Assembly (NCBI GenBank): GCA_021234535.1
Contig: CM037843.1
Location: 23,095,911-23,159,910, forward strand
Reading direction: 5' to 3'
Length of the DNA stretch: 64,000 nt
Origin: Stichopus chloronotus
Lineage: Eukaryota; Echinodermata; Holothuroidea; Aspidochirotida; Stichopodidae
The notes under the pieces are model-generated. The model saw nothing but the letters and a program-made list of their open reading frames with translations. It did no database searches and had not been told where the DNA came from. A program made the position numbers and the translations under genes. Shown piece by piece: positions 50,082 to 62,477 of the stretch. Numbering within the stretch: the first letter of the stretch is position 1; each line of letters begins with the position of its first letter.

Positions 50082-50892
50082 TGCAGTTAGTAGATGCAAA
50101 ACAAAATCAGATGATGCATATAAATAATGCCACAAATTGTTAAAAAAAAACAGTTTTGTCGAAGATGGTACATGCTGTAGTTGTACTCTCTGATGAGGTA
50201 TTTGAATACATGTCTATCTGTGTATGTAGTTGTAGTAATTCATTATCACTGCCATGGATACCACCTACAGTGCTGATAAGTATAGTCTATCGTCACATCC
50301 CTTTAATAATTTATTACATATTTCATTTTATTATTTACTATAATTTCTTTTGACTTTCATGCATCTTTTCCAAAATTTTGAGCAACTTCAGAGACTGCAT
50401 CAAAATGTATTGCTCTCCCCATTGCACATGTAATGCAGAGCAGGGGGATAGTCTGGCCTCATGCATGGAAGCGCACGCCAAAAGAGGCTGTAATATGCTC
50501 AAAAATGTCAACATGGTCTCGTTATGTAAAGACACACTATACAGTAGACACTGCACTTGCCGGCCGCATTTGTAACTTTCAGCTCTGAAATTTTAATATT
50601 AAAAATTGACTCTGCAGAAGAAAAGATAATGTGACAGTGAAAATTTAGGCTTTTCAACAAGAATGAGGAAGTAATATTTTGATTTCTGTTTAATTACCTT
50701 CTTACAGGTCTTAAGGCATAAAATAAATGTGCTTATGACCAAACTACTGTGATGAATCTTTAAAGAGTGTAGTTTGTTGTGCCATCATTACGTGTGAGGG
50801 GAAACAAATCAGTGATCATCTGTGACTGGTGACTGCTTGTTGCCAATATCCTAGATAGTCTACTATTGACTACAGTCTATCTGTTGTGAAGC

Positions 50893-51035
50893 ATTCACGA
50901 GGGCGAGCCTAGGCATAGAGGGCGCGGTGTCAGAATAGGTTTCAATTGCTCTTTGAGCTAGATTCAACTTAATGCATTAGTGAAGAGAGGGGTAAGTATA
51001 GTCACTTGTGTACCCACACCAGTGAGTTGCGGGGA
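50893..51035 (+). mobile_element. S1 element copy (body forward), 350 bp before PACS exon C
   Basis: It has attcacgagggcgagcctag, gcatagagggcgcggtgtca, ggggtaagtatagtcacttg and cacaccagtgagttgcgggg a. It is one of the cleanest copies. Confidence 0.7.
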
Positions 51036-51390
51036 TTACAGGACGGCAGATGTATTTGATCCTCCAGTTTGCTTGGCCGGCGGTCTGCAAGTACATATGT
51101 GGTGCAGCACAATATGAGCTAACACCACCAGTTATGTTCCCCTCAAAATTTTTTCAGCTATTACCATTAGTGGGTATAGGCGTCAGTAGTTTTAAACTGA
51201 TCAACTGAGGGAAACTGGGAGGAACTGGAGGATGTGAAAGACAACAGTGGTACAACCCTCTGGATGGGTACTCATTAAGCTCTAAAAGCTGTCATTCTAC
51301 TCTGTCTTGTTTTGCTGGGTACTATTTGTAGTTCATGTGATTACTTTTCATACTAGACAAATCTGCTTTCATTTTTCCAATCTTTCATAG

Positions 51391-51511
51391 GTATTACAAC
51401 AGTCCAGAGACATCGAGCTAGACCTCTACGGCAAAGACCCCAACATGAGCAGCTTTGCTAAAGTTTCTGTGCTCGGTCTCTCCAGCCAACCCATTGATCA
51501 CTTCAAACGAG
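51391..51511 (+). CDS. PACS: PACS coding exon C (internal exon, end of cargo-binding region)
   Basis: This is the third PACS exon: 40 codons plus one base, phase 0 at its start and phase 1 at its end. The acceptor is tctttcatag (AG at 51389-51390), and the best donor is gtatgt at 51512. The translation starts VLQQSRDIELDLYGKD and ends VLGLSSQPIDHFKR. Vertebrate PACS has VMQ... at the same junction and a conserved SLSSQPIDH block, so collinearity holds. The middle is diverged and a few residues shorter than the vertebrate exon. In vertebrates the next coding segment is an acidic, serine-rich stretch (EEEEE type) that includes the autoregulatory region. No such exon was recognised in the remaining 12.5 kb, so the following intron probably runs past the window end. 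Confidence 0.88.
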
Positions 51512-52072
51512 GTATGTGTACAGCTCTTAATTTTCATATGACCCCCCTTTTCATCCTGTTGTATCACCCATTCACTTTCTAAGTTCTCGTAATGTCCTTC
51601 ATTGTCTTGCCATGCAGTCCTTTTAATTGCATGGTTTAATTCAGATGAAAATAACATGCTGGAAGAAACATTACCAGTCGGCTTTGACTGAACTGACGTA
51701 AAATTTATTCCAATCCCCTCAAGGTACCTGTTTTGTAAAGTTAGCTGAGGCATTAACAAGTTAAGCCAGTTTCCTAGTTACGTTATAGTCAAAATGTGCA
51801 AGTCTTCTGTGATGGAGATACTGAACTAGATTAGTGAGAGACATAACAATATTTGCTTTTGTGCAGAGATGACTGGCTTTGGAGAAACTTCCAGTACAAT
51901 CTCTTATAAAATCAGCACTTTTGTACTTTTCTTCCATAAGTATATTCTTCCAGTTTAATGGTGCTTTTTCATTTGCTGCTTGATAAAGCACCATCTTCGT
52001 CACCATGACAACTGTTGTATGAACATGGAGAACATTGTACAGATGGCCTTTTGGAAAGACTTCATTAATGTG

Positions 52073-52424
52073 TTAAAGGGAAATAGGGCGTTTGTTTTAC
52101 AGGAAACATCCATATTTTTAAAACCAATGTTTGTGGACACAGAATGATAGATTTTTCAAAATAAGGAAGGACTGTAACCTTCTTTTCAAGAAATTAGTTT
52201 CTCACAGATAGAAGTTCAGTAACTTGTTGCTCAACACTAATTTGTTCACCCAAACTTTTCAAAATTCAAATGATGCATCTTCCGTTACTCATCACGTGCA
52301 TAATGTTTTGAGGAGATGAAGTTTTGGCGTTTGTTTAGTGGTGAGACTGAAGGTTTAACAATGAATAAAGCTATTTCTTTTGTATGCTATGTTGGTGTAC
52401 TCTAAATGCCCTACTTCCCTTTAA
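52073..52424 (-). mobile_element. MITE M1 copy c
   Basis: It is 352 bp with TTAAAGGGAAATAGGGCGTT at the left and gccctacttccctttaa at the right. The body is in the opposite orientation to copy b. It lies 560 bp after PACS exon C. Confidence 0.85.
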
Positions 52425-52979
52425 GCCAAATGAATGAGCAAATAAAGACAAAATCATATCAGAGGCATTGTTGAAAAACCAACAAGTAACTGGAACATAT
52501 ATTTTCCAGTTAGGCACTAGTATGTCATTATAGAAGTTGAAATACAGACAAAGTACTGAATGAGTCATGCTCCAGCAGTTGAGAATTAATAGAATATTCC
52601 AGACCATCCCAAACTACATGTCACAAACGAAGAATATTCAATAATGACCACACAGGCCATTTCCCCATTAAAGTAACACCTACTTGGGTCCACAAAGATA
52701 TTGAAATAGTAAAACATTTTATGACAAAAATCATTTGAGACAGCCTCATGAATAATTCATAATCACAACATGATGACAATAGTTTTGTTTCTGAGCGACC
52801 TCTATGTCAAAGGCTTTGTCAGCCTTTTCAAAAATTTTGGTGGTTTCAAAGGATCTGTATTTATACACGAAGGCTCAAAGCCGATTGAAAAGTAGTTGCC
52901 ATGTAGTCATTCTTTTAAGTGGTGGTCTGCTTTCCTTGGTACACAACTGCCTCTTTGATCCTGATTTCAAAGTCAGACT

Positions 52980-53280
52980 TTGACTAAATTGTAACCTACC
53001 AGAGTCTTTGTTCAAGTTGTTCTCTGTATGGTTAATTGCATAGCTCCAACTTTTTTGTACATGTACCTGAGGAGGAAGCCCTGATATCTTCGAAAACGTT
53101 TGCTTTTCAAGAGTGTCTCTCGTTTTCATATGCTCATTTTGTCGGAGTTCCAATTGCACTCGGACTTCCAATTGCACAGCTATTCCAAAAATATATTTCA
53201 TCAACTTGTTTGTGCAATTTTCCTCCAAATGAGTTACAGACAATGCCTCAAGCAAATATTGTGACCAGAAACTGAGTTCA
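52980..53280 (+). other. Hammerhead-core-like motif in a retroelement-like stretch
   Basis: CTGAGGA at 53067-53073 and GAAA at 53092-53095 are separated by a segment that can pair GAAG with CTTC. This is the order of a hammerhead ribozyme core (CUGANGA, stem II, GAAA). The flanks hold the repeated word ttccaattgcac at about 53140 and 53167. Stems I and III are not clear and no reverse transcriptase is visible. Confidence 0.25.
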
Positions 53281-53339
53281 CATCCAGAATTTCATGAAAG
53301 TGCTCACCATGTCGATATGAAAATGGTGTAAACTACTTA

Positions 53340-53530
53340 CTTCAATTTTTTTTCTTTCGCTTGACAATAATTAAAGTTGTGCCGATCGGGCGGGCTTTCA
53401 ACAGCATCTTGTTCACTTCCAAAACCACAGTGCCAGGTGAAGGCACTTTAATCTCGCCGCCTTGCTTGAGACTTTGATCAGCTATAAAATCAAGTTTCCT
53501 ACCACACTACTGCATCATGCAGGGTGTTAA
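53340..53530. promoter_or_regulatory. Candidate cis-regulatory stretch
   Basis: Within about 150 bp lie acaataattaaag (SOX/homeodomain-like), aaccacag (Runx-like), caggtg (E-box) and ctttgatca (TCF-like), in a locally GC-richer segment with no repeat similarity. The motifs are short and the call is an inference. Confidence 0.2.
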
Positions 53531-54231
53531 TTTTGCTGGTGAAAGTTGGACAGTAATTTAATCTTCTCTTTGTATTTGATCCAAACACCCTGTAAATTAT
53601 TTTTCCCATGTAAGTGTTTCCTCCTTGTTGGAATCAACTTGTGATGTAATTGGTGATGCAATGCTACTAGCATATTTCATAAAGCGAATATAGGTTCTTG
53701 TAATTTTTGCTCAGAGGATGTTGCTGCAAGGTAATTGCTTCTGCACACATTTGTATTTTTCATGACACAAAAGATTAAAAATATGTAGCAAGTACTTTTG
53801 AAAAACAAAATGGATTTCAAAATTGTCAGCTAAGTATTTAATACAGGTATTGTTTATGAAGGTATTTAGGTGCTGCAAATATATTAAAAAATATTCCAAA
53901 ACTTATTTTAATGCTGTGTGCTATAGCTTTGATTTTACTTCAATGTGCTATGAAATAAAACTAGATTGAAACTAATGTGGGTGTTTGAGCAAGAGATGTG
54001 CTTTGATTGCATATCATGTGCCTGTTTCACTTACGAACTGCCAGGCATTTGAAATTCTAGGATAATTATCTGGAGAGGAAGTGAAAGGATGGAGTGTCCC
54101 ACAGCTAAAATGCGGCTTACATTTTAGGGGAAACAACTTGCAAGAAAAGTGTCTGTATACATTCAGTGTTCCATGTGTCAGGTAAACACTTCTTCTAGTA
54201 GAAGTATATGTCAGCTGATGTGCTTATTAGC

Positions 54232-54425
54232 ATTCACAAGGTAGACATATATACTTATCCCTTGCTTACTCATGCATTAAGTTTGACCTAGCTCAAAGTG
54301 CAATTGAAATCTATTCTGACACCACTCCCTCTATGCCTAGGCTAGCCCTCATAGGGCTGAGCGATGAGGGTAGCAAGTGGTAAGTATAGTCAGTCGTGAA
54401 TGCCCACACCAGAGAGTTGTGGGGA
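54232..54425. mobile_element. S1 element copy with both arms
   Basis: The left arm starts attcacaaggtagacatata and runs to ctaggctagccctc. It is followed by a short right arm (gggtagcaagtggtaagtat) and the tail cacaccagagagttgtgggg a. It is the only copy showing both inverted arms, so it hints at the full element. Confidence 0.7.
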
Positions 54426-55276
54426 GTGCAGGTTGTAAGGCCTACTATGAAACTTGTCCATGTTCACTCTGGGATCTTATGTGACTCTACATCTCGTTGG
54501 TCTCTGATCCAATTTTTACGAACTTTGATGAAAAATATTCATCGATCAGCCAGATGGCGAATTAGGATAGCCAGGTGAACTATAATCATTGAAGTATCTT
54601 TCTGTGTCGTGAAGTGTACGTGTTATGGATGTAAGCTATATTGCAGGTAAGTACACACATAGTGTGTCTAATTAGCTTTAAGCTGGGTAACATGCAATGC
54701 ATGTAGCACCAGCAAAGATACATGCTTATTAGAAAATCTGCTCTCACCGATGCAAGGATCTGTCAGCCTGTTTTTAATGGTTTGATAAGCATCAAGGTGA
54801 CCAGACAGCATTATTAAACAGATGGTTTTATAGTTGATTTACTCTAGGAGTGAAGCTGGGAATAAGTGAAAAGACAAGGTCCCTAACTGGACACCCCCCT
54901 TTGTCTTTCCTTCCCAGAATATTGCAATGTGCATGCATCTTTTACACAACAATATGCGTGTGACTCGGGTGGGGGGCTAACCTCAGTTTTTTAGTTGTAA
55001 ACTGCCCACAGAGAGACATACATGTGCATCCACAGCTTTTGCTGGATAACCTTCCTGAATTTTAGAACTGGTATTATAATATTTGCTTGTGAACAGAACA
55101 CAGATGTTTATAGTTGATTATTGTAAGTGCCATGATAAGGTACAACATCCATTTGGGGACACTGGGTGCATCATCAAATATTGATGTCCACTGTTCATAC
55201 AATAATACAGAGTGGTGCTGCACATTCTTGGGGACATACTGTGCATCACTATGACGTGAGCCAGCAAAGCGAAAGT

Positions 55277-55421
55277 CTCACGAGGCAGAGCTGGGACACA
55301 GAGGGCGCAGTGCAAGATTTGTTTCGAGTGAGTGTCTGAGCTAGTTAGTCTGACTATGCAATAGTGGGAACAAGGGTAAGTATAGTCACTTGTGAATACC
55401 CACACTAGTGAGTTGTGAAGA
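55277..55421 (+). mobile_element. S1 element copy (body forward)
   Basis: It has cacgaggcagagctgggaca, cagagggcgcagtgcaagat, gggtaagtatagtcacttgt and the tail cacactagtgagttgtgaag a. Confidence 0.65.
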
Positions 55422-57525
55422 TTCTCGGGGACATACGATGCATCATATCCTTGATGGGTACGTAACATTTTACCACCCATGTAAACCAAATAAACCAGAA
55501 GTATGAAGTTAGGACATGTAGATGGAAGCTCCTGTGTGTAAGATCCTATTCATTGATGTACATGTACATGTTTGTTTTTGCCCAATTAGTTGCTGAAAGA
55601 AACTACAGTATATATACCCATGAAGTGATTCACATAGGATGAGATCTGTCATTGCAAAGCTGTTGAAACTGAAAATGCACTCACAAAAGTATCTAGATCT
55701 CACTGTCAGTTCATTGCATGGTTTATATAAGTGATTGAGAAAAGTACCCTCCAATTGATATGAAATTTCTCCGCAAGAGTTTTATGATTGAAGCGCTTGG
55801 GTGAACTTTTACATTTGAATCATAGCTTTTAAATACCATTGAAATCATAATGGAAACTTTAGAGCCCTTGTATGGGATACACATATCATAATTCACAACT
55901 GAAATACTGTCAAACCTTTTTCAAGGATAACATTGAAGCAAAATGTAAACAACAATCCTGAGTGCAACATCTCTTATTGTGCAACATGTGTCTGGAAAGT
56001 CTGGGTACCTCCCATTTGAAATTCACTACCACGATACTCATACAGTTCCCATTGTTGACTATGTTAAGAATGAGAGAAGGTGATGTAGAATTCTATTGGC
56101 TGCCAGGATATTGGTACTGTGGGATATGTAAGCAATACTTTGGATTGTTTGTCAAGGTCATTTGGGTGCTATTATCCATTATCATCCATGCTACTTTCTC
56201 TCTTTTGTTCAAATCATGATTCACTTTCAATGTTACAAAAAAAGCTGCAAATGATGTTAACAGTTGAGTGTTGTCGTCCTCAGATGTCCAACAGTATGTG
56301 TGTCATGTGACTAATCCAGGATCTGAACTTCAAATTGCCTTAAAGCTTTGAAGGTTGCATAACATTTTTGCAGAATTGAAAGGAATTTTGTCTCCAAAGC
56401 CGGCCAATTTTACTTTGTCATAGCGAGTACCTGAATGGAAAACCTTGTTCGCTACACAGGGTATTCCAATCGTGCACATCAAAATAGTGGACATTTCATT
56501 TCAAGTGGTGGACATTGTACTCTTACTTGATGTTTCTCTGAGAACAATGTCAAAATAGTGTCATTGACTTACCGTGTAAAAGGATCAAAGAAGCAACATT
56601 GCTTCGATATGTGGGTAATGTTACCTCGAATGCTTGAAAATGTCCTTTGAGACAGGCTTACGAATAGTGCCGTTATTTTACCAAATTTCTTCGTAAACAC
56701 AAATAGGTTGAAGACTTGAAGTGTCATGTAAAGGAAGTACTTTTAAGAGATTTTTGATTTCTTGCTTTCTGGGTTTGTTAGGACACTATTACTAAACTTA
56801 ACTAAGCTATACTTTCCTTGCAATCAAGGAACATTTGCTGAAGCAAAAATGAAACCTTTGCACAGTCCAGCTGGATAGTAATGTCAAGATTTCAAACCAA
56901 TATTTGGTCAGTAAGGAATCACTAAGCCATTTGCCTTTCTGGTTGCTTGCTTCGTTGCCCTCCATGTATGAATGGTTAATGTGTTCCTGGCAGAATGTGT
57001 GGCCTTGTGCATTGTGATATCTAGACTGTTTTTGTTATTTACCCTTCAAAGTGAAACCACTGTCTCAACTTGCTATTCAAAAGCTGACATGAGTTGAACC
57101 CATCACTTGAACTCCTCCTGATCCGGAAACAAAGTAGAACTGTGGACTTTATCAGTTTCGTTTTTGACTTTAAGTGGCAGACTAAAGAGATATTATCTGT
57201 ACTCTACTGAGCATGTGATAGAGAAATGAACAGAATGAAAGTAGACTGCTTTAAAAACTGCAGTAGTTAATAATTATGTTGTCCCATTAAGCATTGACCA
57301 CAAGCAAACCCTACTGAATTGATATTTTCTTTTTTAATTATGAAGTCTTTAGGATAGAGTTAAACATGAGTTTTTTAGAAAGATGATACCTCATTTATTT
57401 TGTATGGGAAGAAATCCCAGACAATCATTTCACAGCTGAATATCCAAAACACTGGAGAATGATGTTTGACCAGCTGCAGATGTCTATACTGAGATTTTTT
57501 GTGATGGAATGGTTAGTTCTTGAAA

Positions 57526-57640
57526 ATTCACACTGTAGACATTTACTTACCCCATGCTATTACTTTATGCATTGACAAAGTTCAATGACACCTGAATACA
57601 TTGTTCTCACACAGCGCCTTCTATGCACTAGATCGGCCTC
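57526..57640 (-). mobile_element. S1 element copy (body reversed, no tail)
   Basis: It has attcacactgtagacattta, cttaccccatgctattactt and cagcgccttctatgcactag. It ends near ggcctc. Confidence 0.55.
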
Positions 57641-57797
57641 ATGTACCTTTCATTCTTATGTTAAGTGCATGATATCTCTGGTTGAGTCCTTGATTTTCCC
57701 TTGGAGCAGGAACAATTCTTGTGTTTTTTTTTTTTGCGATATTTTAGGGGGCGAATATAAATTTTGAAAATTCTACCTTGCTCCTTCGAGGTTTTTG

Positions 57798-58025
57798 GTT
57801 TCGATCAAAAGAAAAACCTATGTGGTCATGATTGTGCATGTGTGAGCGTGTGTGTGTGTTTGTAACGCCCAGCTCCTTAGCACGATATCTCAAGAAGGGA
57901 AACTTGGAAATTTCCCAAACTTGGTATATAGATGCTCCATATGGAGAGGGAAAACCCTATTGTTTTTGGTGGATATCAACGGTCATCTGAGGTCACCAGA
58001 GGTCAAACTGCTGAAAATCTTGTTG
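57798..58025. mobile_element. Single-unit relative of the minisatellite element
   Basis: The head is ttttggtttcgatcaaaaga, then aacctatgtggtcatgattg, a (TG)n tract, acgatatctcaagaagggaa, accctattgtttttggtgga and ggtcatctgaggtcaccaga. It has the same order as the array element at 13.9 kb but only one unit. Confidence 0.65.
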
Positions 58026-58699
58026 TAAGGATAACTCAATATAGGAATAATGGATACTTCCCATACTATTTGCCACAGGACTGGTTTCTAGATTTTGAGT
58101 GAAGAGTGCCACGTTTGAGACATTTATTCTTGGCCTACTGCATATTTATATAGCTTAATATCGAACATTGGTTTCTGGGAAGATGACAAATTTCCAAGTT
58201 TGTTATAATAATCATTTTCATGATTTGCATTTTATCTTATCAACCACCAGTTTGAAGGTACTCTCTGATCAAGTATTTTACTGCTGTCACAGTTAGCTCT
58301 GTGCTGATGGTACCTTTAGTCTATGTTGGAACACTGCAAGGCATACAGTGGCATGCAAAATATGGGGGCAGTGTACAGAGTTTTGACTAGGGCTGCAGGA
58401 TTGGGACCAAGGCTATAGGATTGGGACCAGAAGTTTGGTGACCATATTCCAATGCTACAGAAATAGTTCAAATTCTACTTGAATATGATTGTGAATGATA
58501 TGAATTTATGGAGATGTTTAATCATTTATCTAACAAGACAAATGAATTTCCAAGATGTTATTTTTGTTGAAAAAAGAGTAAATCAGAGGCCTCAAACCCT
58601 GATGACCTCCTTAAGTAAAATGAACAAACAAGGTCCCCAGTTATTTACTTATTTAGGCCTTGCTGTACTGTCATTACACCCATTTCGCTGAGAGGGTCT

Positions 58700-59600
58700 C
58701 TGAAGATCAGGATATTCACCAAGTCTGTCTCCTCGCCTCTTCTTCCATCATCAGAGGTTTGTCCCCCACCCCACCCAGGATCGGCAAAGTGGTCTTCTTT
58801 TCACCAATTAATTTCTGATACATTTTCTCGTAGAGACATATCAGTGGAACAGTGTGATCATTGGCGTCTGGCTTCTGCACTGGTGCTGTCAGCAGAGAAT
58901 GCTTGCATTTCGTTGCATGACGTATTTCGCTCATCTCGGAATAAACAGCCTGTGAGGAATATTACATTCGTGGAAGCAGCCGCCTGTCATGTTTACAACT
59001 GGCTCTCATTTCCTTCCATCACGGAATTGATATTCCAACTGATTATGCTGGACAGAAAAGACTCTTAAAATGCGAGACATGTTTTAAAAAAAAACCCGGT
59101 TTCACGTTACGTTAAGAATCTTCCTGGGCTTCGTCTCCTGATTGCAACTATTGTGTGATATATTTGTTCAGCCATCACTCTACCCCTGTCAGGTTTGATG
59201 ATTAGGGAACTTTCGGGAGATGCAAAGGGATCCGTCGCATCGTCAAAAAAGAATACTCTGCATAGCTGGGAGAGTTTAGCGGTTTTAATTCACTTAATTC
59301 ATACTGCTGTTTAATGCTGCTGCTGAGGTACGTACCACTCGGAGTGCGATCATAAGCTGCCACTGCGAAATTTATAATTTACCTTTCATCATTAGGGGAA
59401 ACAAATGTGGGTGCATGACAAAAACAGTCTTGCACACTGGCTCTCTGATTTCCAGAGAGAGGTGTGCTATGCTCTTTGTTGCTGTGATTGATTAAACATC
59501 ATCCCCCATTCCTGTTGGCTGATATGACACAAACTAATGTATCCGCGAAACTTTTCAAAGTATGTTGTTGTCTGTTTTGTTTTTCTTGAATTATTTGCAC
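58700..59600. other. Stretch with mixed, less AT-rich texture; possible regulatory DNA
   Basis: It holds no gene. Words such as gtgattgattaaac, ttcacttaattcat and gatgattagg resemble homeodomain and PBX-type sites, and no repeat family seen elsewhere falls here. It is only a suggestion. Confidence 0.2.
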
Positions 59601-59824
59601 TTGGCAACAGTCTCACAAAGCTTTACCCTGTGTCGCGGCCTTTTGCTGTTACCTTTTCTCACTTGCTGGCAGTTTAAATGACAATATGAGTTGATCAGTG
59701 TATAGATATGAATTTTTGCAGTTGTCCACTAGACATCCAACCTTTTGAGATGTGGATGTCCTGCTGACTTTTGGCTTTATCCTACAGCGAAAGACTACAA
59801 ACAGAAGAATGTGAAAAACAAGGC

Positions 59825-59930
59825 ATTCACATCGTAGTCACATACCTACTCCTTGCTTCCACTAATGCAATCATTTGACCTTACTCAAAATGCACCCAAA
59901 ATCAGTTGTAGCTCTCTGAGCCTACACTGT
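59825..59930 (-). mobile_element. S1 element copy (left arm only)
   Basis: It has attcacatcgtagtcacata and cttgcttccactaatgcaat, and ends near gagcctac. Confidence 0.5.
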
Positions 59931-60209
59931 CAGAATTTATCCTTCCCTTGTTCCATTCAAATGAGCATGTATTACTCACCTTTTCTGGGAATTCTTAAGG
60001 CTTTAATGTGTTCTTGAACTGATTCATATAAAGGCATGGCACTCCTATATTCATGACGGAAATAAAAATAAAAGTATATTGGCACATACTGACCCAGCTA
60101 AAAGTTACAATATTAGGTGTTTTTTTTTTATATGTTGTGGGTAATCCCATGTTATGGCAATCTGAGCTTTTCTAAAGTTTCTGGTTATCCAGGTTACCAT
60201 ACACGTGAC

Positions 60210-60545
60210 AGTCTTTGGTTCCTTGTATTTAGCGAAGGAACCTATGTGGTCAGGTTGGTGTGTGTCTGTGTGTGCATCTGTGACACTTGCTTGGGTATGC
60301 TCTAACTCACTAAGGGATAGTCAGTGGAAATTCAAACTTCATACGTAGGTCAGCCACATGAGACCATGTGTCCTATCATTTTTGGTGTGGGTCTAAGTTC
60401 ATCTGGGGGCACAAGGGCAAAAACCTGAAAACCTTTTTAGCACAATATCGCAGGGTAGAAAGCTTGAACAAATTCATACTTCCTGTCTGGATGGATTATG
60501 GTGAGAAGATGACTTTGTTTTGGTGGAGGTCAAGCCATAGACAAG
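60210..60545. mobile_element. Two diverged minisatellite-type units
   Basis: It has a head hairpin GGTTCCTT/AAGGAACC, then cctatgtggtcagg, a (TG)n tract, then two weak units ending ggtggaggtcaag. It is the oldest-looking member of the family. Confidence 0.5.
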
Positions 60546-61004
60546 GTAGGGGTGGGGCTATTGTAGCGCTAAACAGTAATATTATGGCAATCTTGGTCTA
60601 CCATGTATTCCTTATGGAAGTTTCAATCTAGGTACTTTTTTGAATCAACAGTGCACCATATTTTGAATCTGATCTCTAGTGAACATTTGGTTGTTATGGT
60701 TGTTTCGCCAAATTTTTGTGGTACAGATGCTTGTATCGTACATCAAGGTGTTGAGTGAATTACTTCATTGCATGTTTAGTGTAATAAGCTCCATGGTAGT
60801 ACTGACATTATGTAACTTGTATAGGCTATTGTGATGAGACTCTCTATCACTGATTTGTCTACAATTAATGTCAGTTGCTCTCTCTCTCTCAAGTAATGTT
60901 TTATGCAGTTTCTTGAAATTTGGGGGTAATGATCCTTGGGTTATGAGCCATTGACGAATGTACAAACTATGGGTGTCAAAGGTTACATGTGTGCCATGGG
61001 GACC

Positions 61005-61320
61005 TGAAGGCCCAGTTTTTGCAAGTATGCCAAATGCTTCTCCTGTCCTGCAGATTGTACAGTACTAAGTTAAGATTGCATCACATTACTTTTATGGTGG
61101 GGGTGCCCTCAGGGAGTTCCAGATTTTTGGGTCCAAGGTCCAAATTTCAGGAAGTCATGCAAAACGCTTCTTCTCATACAGAAGGTTGTTCAGGATTCTT
61201 GGGTCCAAGGTCTTGAGTGGAACATGTGGGCCTTTTTATGAAATGGTGCAAAAAGTTCTTCTCCTGCAGACTGTATGGTACTTAGTTGAGGTCGTGTCAC
61301 ATTTCCACCCCTCCCAGCCT
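61005..61320. repeat. Degenerate three-unit tandem repeat
   Basis: Words of the type aatgcttctcctgtcctgca, gattgtacagtacta and gggtccaaggtc recur at about 61030, 61160 and 61250, with unequal spacing. It is non-coding. Confidence 0.5.
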
Positions 61321-62477
61321 TTCCAAGAAAATATTCCGACAGTAGGAAATAAATATTAATGGAAAGTGGAGTTAAATGCATTCACTTTTCAGAGACATTG
61401 CCATATTCCATATGTGTCAAATACATGTATTTTGAGATGTACAGTATCCCAAGTATGATACTAGTGGTACCTTGTACTTACAGCCTCTTCCCAAAAGAAG
61501 TGAAAGAAATTTTGTCTGAGATCATGGCTCACAATTACCTCTTTTACTTTTTCACCCTTCTGATGTGATGACATAGACCATCATAATGCCAAAGTTTTCA
61601 TGCAGCTGCAAAGTTGCATCAGTTTGCCTGTGTAGGCATAAAGTGAGCATAATTACGCCACTCATGAAAAGTGGCTCGGCCAAATTTTGATTGAGCAACA
61701 ACATTATGCAAACAGATCAAAATAATTACTCCTTTCTCAGTGTTGCATGCCCACACAAGTCCTAGCAAGGTTGTCACAGTGGAGGCCTTGGGAAGCAATA
61801 TGCCAGAACCAACCAAGTAAGACATCAAACCACAGAACAAAATCAATGGCAAGAAGAATGGTTTTCTCGTCAATGGCAAACTGTAAATTATGTAAAATGC
61901 CATGGCGAAGAAGTCATTGTGTTATTCTTGGCTTTTTACTTGGAAGGTCTTTAAAGCCAGAACTCTCTGTAGTCTCATTCACTGCATATATCTGACCTCA
62001 TTTGCCGTCTCAAATTACAAAAATTAAATCATTGTAGTTTGCTTGAGAAAATGTCTTTGTGGATTATTTGTTTATAATTTCATTGACTGGCTCTTTCTCA
62101 TTTATTTCCTAAGGCATCTGTTTGTGATATTGATTCAGAAATAAGCTAATTAGGTGGCTTTGACTGTCTTTTCAATTGATTTGATTCTGGAAATTAGAGA
62201 AATTTTTTTGGCCTTTTTTTTTTTTAGTCTTTCTTGTCACCTTTTTTTTTTTTTTTTCTCGTGACTACCAATACAGTGTACAGTCATGCTAGTGTATGTA
62301 AATATTTGGGTAGCTGTTGGTCGAGCTTGTGAACATCATGTCTCAGAGACATGTGATGTTAAGCTGCTCCAAAATGTAAGATTAGCAACTACTGTATGTA
62401 AGTCCAATGTGAATTTTCTAGCTGTTAGTCATAGGCTGTAAATTATGAATGGATGAAAAGACACACAAACACACATG

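Larger units (their letters stand above)
33054..51390 (+). other. PACS: PACS intron between exons B and C
   Basis: This intron of about 18.3 kb (gtaaga to tttcatag) is also phase 0. It contains the higher-order GGTCA-rich repeat at 35.2-35.8 kb, the inverted pair of MITE M2 copies, MITE M1 at 44.6 kb and several S1/S2 elements. Stretches 33.1-35.1, 37.0-39.7, 41.3-43.4 and 47.1-49.9 kb hold nothing recognisable beyond AT-rich intron sequence and a (GCAT)n tract near 37914. Confidence 0.88.

Noticed and set aside
52875..53255. 126-codon open frame on the - strand
   Set aside because: It is antisense to retroelement-like debris, has no family similarity, and its codon texture is not coding-like.
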